From the NCBI GenBank assembly GCA_050290865.1, contig JBNKIW010000005.1:1-64000 (forward strand): a stretch of DNA of 64,000 bases, read 5' to 3'. This DNA is from JARRLC01 sp050290865 (GTDB lineage Bacteria > Pseudomonadota > Alphaproteobacteria > Rhizobiales > Rhodomicrobiaceae). The stretch's first letter is position 1; every line of letters starts with the position of its first letter. Position numbers and translations under genes: made by a program. The notes beneath the pieces were generated by a model, which was not told where the DNA came from, made no database searches, and saw only the letters and a program-made list of their open reading frames with translations. Shown here one piece after another: positions 31,949-39,580 of the stretch.

Positions 31949-33823
31949 TTACTGGCCTGACAGACCGGGTACAGCCTTGGTGTTGATACTCACACCATAG
32001 GCGTTTTGCAGACCGGTGACATATTGTGCGAGCGCATCGTTGGTCATGCCGCGGCGGATTTCGGCCGTCAGCTTCTGGGCCTGCTTCTCGTCGACCGGCG
32101 GAGCGGGTTTGATCTCGACGACCTGGAAGATCGCGCGCGACTTCCGGTTCGGTGTCCGCGCCGAGCCAAAGCCCTTGTCGGGAAGCGCGAAGGCCTGGGC
32201 GATGGCGGTCAGCGGCAGTCCCGGCTGGGCGCCGCCACGCTTCAGCGTGGGCGTCTGCGTCACCTTGGCCCCGGCGCTCTTCGCGAGTGCTTCGATGCTT
32301 TCCCCGGCATTGGCCTTGGCGAGCAGCTCGTCCGACTTCTTATCCATGCGTTTGATGATTTCGGCGTCGGTCCACGCTTTCTTGACCTCGTCCTTCACCT
32401 CGTCGAAAGGCTTCTGCCGTTCGGGGATCACCTCGCGCACATCGACGAAGACGTAGCCGTCGCGCATCGTCACCGGGTTGTTCTCGACGCCGACATCACT
32501 GTCGAAGGTAAGCTTCACCACGTCCGGCATAGAGGCGAGGCTTTCGATGGGCTTGCCGGTCGTGTCGCGGCCCTTGCGGTCGAGGACCGGCTCCTCATAT
32601 TTGAGCTTCAGTTCCTTGGCGATTTCCGCAAGCGTACTTCCGCCGGCGCGCGCGTCCTCGATCTTGTCGTAGAGCTTGCCGATCTCCTGGGTGGCGCGGT
32701 CTTTGAGAAGCGCTGTCCTCACCTCCTCTTTCACCTCTTCCAGCGTGCGCTGCGATCCCGCCTTGATCTCCGTTACACGCAGGATGACGGGCGAAAAGCC
32801 CTCGATGACCGCGCTCGGCCTGTTCTTCTTCAGAGCGAAGGCAGCCTCCGCGATCTTCGGATCGGCCAGTTTCTCCCTCGCGAAGGTGCCGAGCTTGATG
32901 TCGGTTTCCTTCAGGCCGAGTTCCTTTCCGAGCTTCAGGAAATCCGCGCCCTTGGCGAGCTTGCGCGCGGCTTTCTCGGCGGCGGCCTTGTCCTTGAAGA
33001 GGAGCTGTTCGATGGTGCGCCTCTCGGGGATCACGTATTTCTTCTTGGTGGCTTCGTAGGATGCCTTGATCTCTTCATCCGTGATCGGGATGGCGTCCTT
33101 GAGCGTGTCGCTGGACACGGTGATCATCGAGATTTTACGGAATTCGGGAGCCTGGAAAGCGGATTTGTGCTCCTCGTAATATTTCTTGAGCACGTCGTCG
33201 CCGGGCGCTTCGATCTTGCCGGCCGCTTCGGCGGGCAGGACGAAATATTTGAGCACGCGCTGATCGTTTTCGTAGTGGTTGATCGCGTCGAGAAGCGTCT
33301 TCGGCACGTGGATGCCCTCGCCGAGGGTACTCGTGATCTGGCCACGGATCAGCTCCCGGCGATGCATCAGAACGAAGCCCGCCTCGCTCAGTCCGGCCTC
33401 GCGCAGCGCCTCCTCGAAGCGCCTGCGGTCGAACTTGCCGTCCGAGCCGTGGAACGCCTGAAATGCCGCGATGTCGTCGATCACGGCCTTTTCCGTGAGG
33501 CCGAGGCCGAGTTCGTCCGCATGAATGGCGATGGCCGTTGAACCGACGAGGTTTTGCAATACGCGCCGGCTCAGCCCGAGCGAGCGTGCCTCGGACGTCG
33601 TGAGTTGCCTGCCGATCTGCCTGCTGATGAGCGCGAGCTGATTCTGATAGCTGCGCTGAAATTCCTGCTGGGAGATCTCGCGCCCGCCTACCTCGGCGAA
33701 CTTCTGCCGGTCGAAACCGCGAAAGATATCCCCAACGCCCCAGGCCGCGAAGGCAAGCACGAGGAGGCCGAGCAGAATTTTGACCATCCAGCTAGAAGCG
33801 TTTTTTCTCAAGGTGTCCAGCAT
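31949..33823 (-). CDS. ppiD: Inner-membrane-anchored peptidyl-prolyl isomerase/chaperone, SurA/PpiD type
   Basis: This periplasmic folding helper is tethered by one N-terminal helix (about residues 12-33: WMVKILLGLLVLAFAAWGVGD). A SurA-N/PpiD-like chaperone region (about 35-250) follows, then a parvulin-type domain (about 265-390) and a C-terminal helical arm. The ATG at 33823 (MLDTLRKNAS) is chosen because it places the basic residues just before the helix; the earlier frame start adds 32 non-family residues. The length is 624. It is divergent from tpiA and precedes trpE. Confidence 0.88.
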   Translation of the reverse strand: MLDTLRKNASSWMVKILLGLLVLAFAAWGVGDIFRGFDRQKFAEVGGREISQQEFQRSYQNQLALISRQIGRQLTTSEARSLGLSRRVLQNLVGSTAIAIHADELGLGLTEKAVIDDIAAFQAFHGSDGKFDRRRFEEALREAGLSEAGFVLMHRRELIRGQITSTLGEGIHVPKTLLDAINHYENDQRVLKYFVLPAEAAGKIEAPGDDVLKKYYEEHKSAFQAPEFRKISMITVSSDTLKDAIPITDEEIKASYEATKKKYVIPERRTIEQLLFKDKAAAEKAARKLAKGADFLKLGKELGLKETDIKLGTFAREKLADPKIAEAAFALKKNRPSAVIEGFSPVILRVTEIKAGSQRTLEEVKEEVRTALLKDRATQEIGKLYDKIEDARAGGSTLAEIAKELKLKYEEPVLDRKGRDTTGKPIESLASMPDVVKLTFDSDVGVENNPVTMRDGYVFVDVREVIPERQKPFDEVKDEVKKAWTDAEIIKRMDKKSDELLAKANAGESIEALAKSAGAKVTQTPTLKRGGAQPGLPLTAIAQAFALPDKGFGSARTPNRKSRAIFQVVEIKPAPPVDEKQAQKLTAEIRRGMTNDALAQYVTGLQNAYGVSINTKAVPGLSGQ

Positions 33824-33895
33824 TTCGGTGTGCCTTCGTAACGGATGCGGTGAACTCCGGCGCCGCGATTGCAGCCGATGAGAGTGTTCCTTCGC

Positions 33896-33924
33896 TTGCC
33901 AGAGACGTCTCTTGGCCATAGATC
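33896..33924 (+). promoter_or_regulatory. Candidate tpiA promoter with overlapping 12-base palindrome
   Basis: TTGCCA (33896-33901) and TAGATC (33919-33924) are separated by 17 bases, a plausible sigma-70 promoter with a good -35 and a weak -10. A perfect palindrome AGAGACGTCTCT (33901-33912) overlaps the -35 edge and the spacer. It could be an operator for the divergent tpiA/ppiD pair. Both calls rest on visual matching. Confidence 0.35.
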
Positions 33925-33971
33925 AAGTCGGCAGAGGCAGCAAAGTCAAGGCAGAAAGGCGAGGAGTTGAG

Positions 33972-34736
33972 ATGACGCAGATACGGTCCCTGATTGCCGG
34001 CAACTGGAAGATGAATGGCCAGAAAGCATCCCTGGCGGAAATCGCCAAGCTGCGACTGGGTGTAGAGAAAGACGGGCTCGCAGGCAAGGCCGATATCATG
34101 ATCTGCCCGCCCGCGACGCTCATCGGCCTGTTCGCCGAGGCGCTGAAAGACAGCGGGATCGCCGTCGGAGCGCAGAACTGTCACAAGGCTGCGTCCGGCG
34201 CCTACACCGGCGAGGTTTCGGCGCCGATGCTCGCGGATGCGGGGGCGACCGCGGTGATCCTGGGCCATTCTGAGCGGCGCTCGATGTTCGGCGAGCGCGA
34301 TATCGATGTTCGGGAGAAGGCGGAATCGGTTTATGCGGCGGGCCTTACCGCCATCATCTGCGTCGGTGAGACCGCGGGGGAGCGCAAGCTTGGCCTGACG
34401 CTGCCTGTGGTGGCGCGCCAGTTGGCGGGATCGCTGCCCCAGGGCGCGAGCGCTGCGAATACCGTCATCGCTTATGAGCCGGTCTGGGCGATCGGCACGG
34501 GGCTGACGCCGTCGGTGGCCGATGTGGATGAGGTGCACCGCTTCATCCGCGCCGAGACGGCCAGGCTGTGCGGCGAGGAAGCTGGGGGGGGCATGCGCCT
34601 TCTCTATGGGGGGTCGGTCTCGCCCAAGAATGCGAACGAACTCCTGGCCATTGCCGATGTGAATGGCGGGCTGGTCGGCGGCGCGTCGCTGCGCGCGGAC
34701 GACTTCCTGCCGATTGTTCAGGCTGCCAGGGGATAG
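33972..34736 (+). CDS. tpiA: Triosephosphate isomerase
   Basis: This glycolytic TIM-barrel interconverts DHAP and glyceraldehyde-3-phosphate. NWKMNG carries the substrate lysine, GHSERR the catalytic histidine, YEPVWAIGTG the catalytic glutamate, and YGGSVSPKN closes the phosphate site. The ATG at 33972 follows a GAGGAG site by five bases and gives the normal 254-residue length; the longer frame adds 20 residues that do not belong. It starts the tpiA-hypothetical-secG plus-strand group. Confidence 0.97.
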   Translation: MTQIRSLIAGNWKMNGQKASLAEIAKLRLGVEKDGLAGKADIMICPPATLIGLFAEALKDSGIAVGAQNCHKAASGAYTGEVSAPMLADAGATAVILGHSERRSMFGERDIDVREKAESVYAAGLTAIICVGETAGERKLGLTLPVVARQLAGSLPQGASAANTVIAYEPVWAIGTGLTPSVADVDEVHRFIRAETARLCGEEAGGGMRLLYGGSVSPKNANELLAIADVNGGLVGGASLRADDFLPIVQAARG

Positions 34737-34894
34737 AACCCTTGAGCGTGGCGCTCGCCCGCGATACAACCAGCCGGAGTGTATTTTTTGAGCCGGGGGA
34801 AACGCTGCGTCTTGAGCGGTCCTCGCGGCGCCAGCGTCCGGTGATCTGCTGAGCGGCGGCCGGGCGCGAAGATATCATTGCATTGGACGACCAC

Positions 34895-35326
34895 ATGCTT
34901 ATCAGCCCGTTGCAGCGGTTTCTCAGACTCTTCGCCGGTGGTGCGCTGTTGGCTTCTCTGGCGCTCACACCTCTCCCTGGCGGCGCGGCTCCGCTCGGGA
35001 AGGAGGAATGCAAGCGGCTGAAGGTCGAGAAGAAATCGCTGGTGGGGCAGGGCGTGGAAAAGAACATGGCCAAGGGCCCTGAGTGGGTGAAGGCCAATCT
35101 TGGCGCGTCTCAGCTCGATTTGATCAAGCGCTATATTTTGGTGAACGAGCAGCTCAAATTCCGCTGCAGCCCGGCTCGTCGGGCGATGAAGAAGAAGATG
35201 AAGGCGGCAGCGGCCCGGATAGCCGCCCGCAAAGCTGCCGCCAAGGCAAAGGCGGCAGAAGCCGCGAAGTCCAAGACCAAACCGGCGACCGCGAGTGCCA
35301 AGCAGCAGGGCGCCAGCGCCAACTGA
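34895..35326 (+). CDS. Small exported protein with Ala/Lys-rich tail
   Basis: No family was recognised. The 143-residue product has a signal peptide (about 1-31, ending GGAA), then a short conserved-looking region with two cysteines (EECKRLK and KFRCSP). A low-complexity tail of A, K, E and T follows (about 95-143). It sits between tpiA and secG. The two cysteines could form a disulfide in the periplasm. The tail resembles histone-like or peptidoglycan-binding disordered regions, but no function can be assigned. The ATG at 34895 is preferred to a TTG four codons upstream. Confidence 0.6.
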   Translation: MLISPLQRFLRLFAGGALLASLALTPLPGGAAPLGKEECKRLKVEKKSLVGQGVEKNMAKGPEWVKANLGASQLDLIKRYILVNEQLKFRCSPARRAMKKKMKAAAARIAARKAAAKAKAAEAAKSKTKPATASAKQQGASAN

Positions 35327-35406
35327 GCCCGCGGGGCGGCGTCAAATGCACTGGCCATCTGCGTTGAAATGATGTAGACGGCCGTTAAACTTCTCGGTGA
35401 GATGAA

Positions 35407-35760
35407 ATGATCACAGTCATCCTTGTATTCCATATCATGGTCGCGGCGGCGCTGGTCGGCGTCGTCCTGTTGCAGCGCTCCGAAGGCGGTGCGCTGGGCA
35501 TCGGCGGTGGTGGCGGCGGACTGATGACTGGCCGAGGTGCGGCCAATCTGCTGACGAAGACGACGGCCGTTCTGGCGGCGGTTTTCTTCTCTACGAGTAT
35601 CGCGCTCGCGATTCTGGCCAGCATGAACAGCAAGCCCCGCCAGCTCGTCGCGCCGACCGCGACGGAGGAAAGCGGCAAGCCGAAAGCGCCCGCTGGCGAA
35701 CCGAGCCAGTTGCCCAAGCTCAATCTTCCAGCCGGCCCGCAACTGCCGCAGTCGAAGTAG
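35407..35760 (+). CDS. secG: Protein translocase subunit SecG
   Basis: SecG assists SecYEG protein export. Two membrane helices (about residues 2-22 and 53-74) flank a glycine-rich cytoplasmic loop (LQRSEGGALGIGGGGGG, MTGRGAANLLTK), the family hallmark. A proline/lysine-rich tail follows. The length is 117. In many alphaproteobacteria pyrG comes next; here the following DNA is an IS21 remnant and an inverted gene block. Confidence 0.93.
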   Translation: MITVILVFHIMVAAALVGVVLLQRSEGGALGIGGGGGGLMTGRGAANLLTKTTAVLAAVFFSTSIALAILASMNSKPRQLVAPTATEESGKPKAPAGEPSQLPKLNLPAGPQLPQSK

Positions 35761-35842
35761 CATCATCCAGCGCTGGTGTGCCCGACGCAGATCCGCCGGT
35801 CGGCCAAGGACACCCCGAACAACAGTACCTGGATCGCGCTCC

Positions 35843-36060
35843 GTGGACGACTATTCCATCCCGCATCTGTGCGGCGCTGGCTGACGGTGTTCGCCAATCC
35901 CGCCGAGGTCCGCATTACCGATGGCCTTGAGATCATCGCCCGTCACGAGCGCAGCTACGACAAAGGCCAGCAGATCGAAGACACGGCGCACATCCAGGCG
36001 CCGCATGAGGACACTTTCTGCGTAGCCGGGCGAAGGCGCTCGACCTGTTCGGGTTCTGCC
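35843..36060 (+). pseudogene. Remnant of an IS21-family transposase (IstA), frameshifted
   Basis: One frame reads VDDYSIPH from 35843 and then hits a stop. A neighbouring frame continues from about 35869 as VRRWLTVFANPAEVRI, then ARHERSYDKGQQIED. Together these match the C-terminal beta-domain region of IstA-type transposases (VDDYS-P, then ARH-RS-D-GQQIED). The shift of frame within a few codons and the lack of the catalytic domain show that it is a dead fragment. It abuts secG and marks the left edge of the island. Confidence 0.7.
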
Positions 36061-36083
36061 CAACTGGGAGCAGCAGGAGTTGG
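36060..36083. terminator. Weak hairpin between island left edge and tonB
   Basis: CCAACT (36060-36065) pairs with AGTTGG (36078-36083) around a 12-base loop. On the plus strand it is followed by TATTATTT. It lies three bases beyond the tonB stop and may end transcription from either side. The stem is only 6 base pairs, so the call is weak. Confidence 0.3.
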
Positions 36084-36085
36084 TA

Positions 36086-36799
36086 TTATTTAAACACAAT
36101 GGGTATGGTAAAAGAGATTTTGTTGGGTAAGCTTGGCGGGATTGGAGGAAAACCTCCACGAACTGCTTGTACGGCGGCGGTGTTGAGCGCGGAATTCGCG
36201 CTGCGGATGACTCGAACGTTTGCAACGCCGCCGTTTGCCGTAACCGTAAAGCGGACGACAACCGTTCCGTGCGCTTTTGCGGAGCGGGCACGTCTGGCTA
36301 TACGTGCGCGTACTCGTCCCTTGAAGTTGGATAAAGCCGACTTACCGGCGTATCTCGACTGACCTCTTCCGCCTCCGCCACCTTGTCTTCCGGCTGTTCT
36401 ATTCCGTCGAACACGGGATTTCGATTTTTTTGGAGACTTGCGCTCTTTTGTTCTCTCGCTCCCCGTCTTCTTCTTGTAGACTCTCCCGGGCTTTATCTTT
36501 TTCGGTTTTTCTTCAGCGGCAACCACCGGGATCGCATGTTCCGCCGGGGTGGCGTCGACTGTTACGTCAGGTTGGATTTTCTGTACCTTGTCTTCAGCTG
36601 CGACCGTTTCGGCAGTGTCTTGTACGATCGTCTCGACTTCGGATGCATAGTCACTAAGCGAGCCAGCAACGGAGATCACAGGACCGCTGGCGCGCTCGAT
36701 CTTCGCGGTTTCGTCGCCTCTCAAGGATGCAAAAGCCAATATGTGAACGGTGAGGGCCAGGACAATTCCGATCAGCCACTGGTAGAGCGAAGGTCTCAC
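36086..36799 (-). CDS. tonB: TonB energy-transducing protein
   Basis: TonB spans the periplasm to transmit proton-motive energy from ExbBD to outer-membrane receptors. The 237-residue protein has one N-terminal helix (about 8-25) and a charged linker rich in K, P and R (about 90-150, including a GGGGG stretch). The C-terminal TonB domain (about 150-237) has KGRVRARIARRAR and VVVRFTVTANGGVANVRVIRSA. It is last in the operon. Its GTG start overlaps the exbD stop by four bases. The linker is lysine/arginine-rich instead of the common Pro-Glu/Pro-Lys repeats. Confidence 0.88.
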   Translation of the reverse strand: MRPSLYQWLIGIVLALTVHILAFASLRGDETAKIERASGPVISVAGSLSDYASEVETIVQDTAETVAAEDKVQKIQPDVTVDATPAEHAIPVVAAEEKPKKIKPGRVYKKKTGSERTKERKSPKKSKSRVRRNRTAGRQGGGGGRGQSRYAGKSALSNFKGRVRARIARRARSAKAHGTVVVRFTVTANGGVANVRVIRSANSALNTAAVQAVRGGFPPIPPSLPNKISFTIPIVFK

Positions 36800-37209
36800 G
36801 GCACAGACTTTCTTTGTGTAATGAGCCGGATCTTGCGTATGCCCGCTATTCTGGCGGCTTCGATTACGTCCACGAGTTCGCGTGCAGCCAGAGTTTTGTC
36901 TGCAACGACCGGAAGCGGACTGTTTATCCCACTCGAAACCCGGCTTTGCAATATACGTGTCAGCGATGGCACATCGTGCTCGACACCGTCGATACTGATC
37001 TGCCCCTCCCCGCCGATAAGAACGGGCCCGATAGGGCGTTCTCCCACATTTGAGAAATTCGCCTCGGGAGGAGTAACGTTCTTATCCTTAAACGAGCGCA
37101 ATACACCTGCAGCCAGAAAGAATATTAGCATCAGAAAAACGACGTTGATGAGAGGAATAAGGTTTTCATCATCACGTCCTGAGCGTTTGCGCTTAAGAGT
37201 TATGGCCAA
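36796..37209 (-). CDS. exbD: ExbD/TolR-family protein, second copy
   Basis: ExbD is part of the proton-driven motor that energises TonB. The N-terminal helix IPLINVVFLMLIFFLAAG follows a basic leader. In ExbD proteins an aspartate sits in the PLIDV position (Asp25 in E. coli); here the matching residue is asparagine (PLINVVF). The upstream exbD copy keeps aspartate. The periplasmic domain with QISIDG and a terminal helical region is otherwise normal. The start appears to be TTG. It could be a non-proton-carrying partner in a heteromeric stator (inference). Confidence 0.85.
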   Translation of the reverse strand: MAITLKRKRSGRDDENLIPLINVVFLMLIFFLAAGVLRSFKDKNVTPPEANFSNVGERPIGPVLIGGEGQISIDGVEHDVPSLTRILQSRVSSGINSPLPVVADKTLAARELVDVIEAARIAGIRKIRLITQRKSVP

Positions 37210-37220
37210 TGTTGCGCTTC

Positions 37221-37610
37221 CTATTTGACGACCATCACTTCACGCACTGCGCGGATGTTGGCTTTTTCGAGTACTTCAACGACCTCTTGCACCTTGGCGT
37301 CCTCCATTGGCTTGATGGCGACCTTTATCCCTTCGCCGCTTGCGAGGGAGGCCAGCTCGCTCTTCAGCTGCTCAAGCGCAACCGGCTTGCCATTAACATC
37401 AATGTTGGAGCCACCTTTCACGCGCACGATCACAAGGTTCTTCACGTCGGCCTTACTAGCAATACCAGACTGACCACCTGTCAGATCGACCCCCGTGTAA
37501 CGCAGGAAAGTCGATGACAGCATGAAAAACACCAAGAGCAAGAACACGACATCGATCAGTGGCGTCAGACCGATACGGTTTCTCTTTCGGGCAATCCGTT
37601 TAATCCGCAC
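37221..37610 (-). CDS. exbD: ExbD/TolR-family protein, first copy
   Basis: This 129-residue protein has the family helix LTPLIDVVFLLLVFFMLSS with the proton-carrying aspartate (PLID), and a periplasmic domain with SNIDVNGKPV and a VEVLEKANIRAVREV helix. Its GTG start lies inside the end of exbB (11-base overlap), so the two are probably translated together. It forms the TonB motor with ExbB. The second copy downstream carries Asn at the key site. Confidence 0.9.
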   Translation of the reverse strand: MRIKRIARKRNRIGLTPLIDVVFLLLVFFMLSSTFLRYTGVDLTGGQSGIASKADVKNLVIVRVKGGSNIDVNGKPVALEQLKSELASLASGEGIKVAIKPMEDAKVQEVVEVLEKANIRAVREVMVVK

Positions 37611-38412
37611 GCGTTACCGTGGCCAGCCTCGGCCCCTCCTGCCTTATGGATGTGGGGGAATGTGGCGCGCCACTATCACAGTGTGCTGGGTGCACTTCGG
37701 TCAATTGGCCAGTGAAGAGCCCCGTAAGGGTGCTCTCGATGTTGTCGGCGAGATAGTCAACACCACCCTCGAACCAGTGCAACGCCAGGGCCGCGGGGAT
37801 CGCAACGGCGAGACCGACTGCCGTTGTCAGCAAGGCAACCGAAATACCGCCTGCCAGAACGGCAGGATCCGCTTGGGCCCCCGCGGATTGCAGCGCTGCG
37901 AAGGCCTGTATCATACCCAGAACGGTGCCGAACAGCCCCAACAACGGAGCGATTTGCACGACGGCCTCGATCGCTCGCAAAAATGAGCGGGCGGATGCGA
38001 CCTGCTGAAGGGCGATTCTCTCGACATCTTCCCGGACAAGCTGAACATTTTCAGCCTGACGCATCAGCCCGCGCATGCCGTGCGCGAGAACCTTGGTCAG
38101 CGGGTTGCTGTTTTCATTTATCAAATCGAGAGCCTGGCGATGATCGCCGGACATCCAGATCTGCAGAGCCTGATCCGCTTTTCCACGCCGATTGATGCCG
38201 AGCCACAGAAACTGCCAGAATTTGACGATTATGATTACCGTCACGAAAACCGACAGCGCCAGCAATATTGCTACGATTGGTCCGCCATTACTTAAAAGCT
38301 GCTGTAGAAAACCCAGCCCCACCCCATCCAGGAGCCCGGGGTCAACTGCTTCCGCCGCCCGGTCGGGTATTGCCTGGAGTGAACCTTGCTGTGCGATCGT
38401 CTGCGGGTCCAT
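37600..38412 (-). CDS. exbB: ExbB/TolQ/MotA-family proton channel protein
   Basis: ExbB forms the pentameric ring of the TonB motor. From the ATG at 38412 the 270-residue protein has three membrane helices (about 36-60, 150-170, 190-215). The conserved stretch QIAPLLGLFGTVLGMIQAF and the segment GGISVALLTTAVGLAVAIP are typical of the family. A GGAAG-type site precedes the ATG. It is 22 bases downstream of a small exported protein gene and overlaps exbD. Confidence 0.92.
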   Translation of the reverse strand: MDPQTIAQQGSLQAIPDRAAEAVDPGLLDGVGLGFLQQLLSNGGPIVAILLALSVFVTVIIIVKFWQFLWLGINRRGKADQALQIWMSGDHRQALDLINENSNPLTKVLAHGMRGLMRQAENVQLVREDVERIALQQVASARSFLRAIEAVVQIAPLLGLFGTVLGMIQAFAALQSAGAQADPAVLAGGISVALLTTAVGLAVAIPAALALHWFEGGVDYLADNIESTLTGLFTGQLTEVHPAHCDSGAPHSPTSIRQEGPRLATVTRAD

Positions 38413-38434
38413 GTCACTTCCTCTTCCTGTAGTG

Positions 38435-38875
38435 CTAAGAGCCGAATTGGACCTCGGTTCTGTTCGTCGTTCTGAGTTTCTGCGAACAATTCTTTGGTGA
38501 TAATCCTGCCCCGCGGCATTCGCTAACTTTGTTGATGAGAATACGTTCAATACCTTCGCAGCTTTTTAAGCGGAATTGTTTGACGCGTGTCTTCCCAAGC
38601 GGGAGTTCTCCAACCTGGAGATTGAGGATGCTGGCAATTCGTCCGTCGCTCCCGAACAGCACAATTTCGAGCGATAGTGCATCGATGGCGCTTTCAAGAC
38701 CGTTTCGCATGACGAAGTTGACCTTGCAGCCGTTTTCTGAAGTGGTCAGGCTGTTCAACTCCATTGCGAGAGTGGCAGGTTCCGCAGCTCTCGCCCCTTC
38801 CGCATCCGTAAGCGAGCCAATTATGCACAGTGCTACAATTATTATTCGATAGCGCATGTTTGTTGTTTCTTTCAT
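38435..38875 (-). CDS. Small exported protein in the TonB/double-cubane operon
   Basis: No named family was recognised. The 146-residue product has a signal peptide (about 1-30, RYRIIIVALCIIGSL to ARAA) and a predicted beta-rich domain with CKVNFVMRN and LSLEIVLFGSDGRIA. Four cysteines are predicted in the mature part (NGC, KSC, SEC, KNC), enough for two disulfides. Fourteen bases separate it from the DsbD-like gene upstream and 22 bases from exbB downstream, so it belongs to the operon. A periplasmic partner of the motor or of the DsbD-like protein is possible but unproven. Confidence 0.7.
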   Translation of the reverse strand: MKETTNMRYRIIIVALCIIGSLTDAEGARAAEPATLAMELNSLTTSENGCKVNFVMRNGLESAIDALSLEIVLFGSDGRIASILNLQVGELPLGKTRVKQFRLKSCEGIERILINKVSECRGAGLSPKNCSQKLRTTNRTEVQFGS

Positions 38876-38887
38876 TTGATGTCCCCG

Positions 38888-39580
38888 TCAAATCATCCCG
38901 CTCGCTATGAGTTTCGCTCCGAGCATCACGATAGCGAGGCCGCTGAGCGTTCGCAGCAAACCGTTGTATTTGTGAGCTGTCTCCTGTCTGACGCGCGCTG
39001 ATATCCAACCAGCAGCACCACCCAGATAATAAAGAGGCGTAGCCAGAGTTCCGACGCCGAACAGGAAGGCCAGCAGGGCACCGGATGCGACTGAATCGGT
39101 TGTCGCGGCATAGAGCATTACTGCATAAAGAGGGGGGCACGGCATCAAACTGGTTGCAATCCCGAGAATTGCCATGTGCTTCGAGGCGCGTTGTACTCGC
39201 AAAGGCGTATTCGTTGATTTGCCGCAGGCACTGCGCGGTTTGAAAACAACAACGAGGCCTACAGCCAGTACAAGAACTCCCGCAATCATCATCGGCTTCT
39301 GGAGTCCAATATGCGCAAGAACGACCTTTCCGGCTAGTCCAGCAAGTGCGCCGAGAAGTGTATAACCGGCTATGCGCGCAAATATAAAAATGGCGGTTGC
39401 GTCAAAGCCCTTTCGGAAACCGGGCTGTGTTGCAAAAACACAGGAGGTGACCAGTGGGAGACAGGAGAAACTGCACAGAGTCAGACCGTAGAAAAACCCC
39501 ATGGCCAGGACGCCAAGATAAAGACTGCCAGTTCCACCAAATGGAGCGATATAGGCGCCTATTGCGGGCAGGTTTGACAC
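38888..39580 (-). CDS. DsbD/CcdA-like (TauE/SafE-annotated) membrane protein
   Basis: The 230-residue protein has about six membrane helices. A cysteine-containing helix near the N-terminus (GLTLCSFSCLPLVTSC) and another in the second half (TSLMPCPPLYAV) sit as in the DsbD_2 family, where a cysteine pair moves electrons across the membrane. It could reduce a periplasmic partner or help export sulfur species. The GTG start overlaps the activase gene by 22 bases, showing tight coupling. Its N-terminal boundary is the least certain part. Confidence 0.75.
   Translation of the reverse strand: MSNLPAIGAYIAPFGGTGSLYLGVLAMGFFYGLTLCSFSCLPLVTSCVFATQPGFRKGFDATAIFIFARIAGYTLLGALAGLAGKVVLAHIGLQKPMMIAGVLVLAVGLVVVFKPRSACGKSTNTPLRVQRASKHMAILGIATSLMPCPPLYAVMLYAATTDSVASGALLAFLFGVGTLATPLYYLGGAAGWISARVRQETAHKYNGLLRTLSGLAIVMLGAKLIASGMI

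Noticed and set aside
32006..33541. Long open frame opposite ppiD
   Set aside because: It is antisense to ppiD, with no recognisable domain or start signal.
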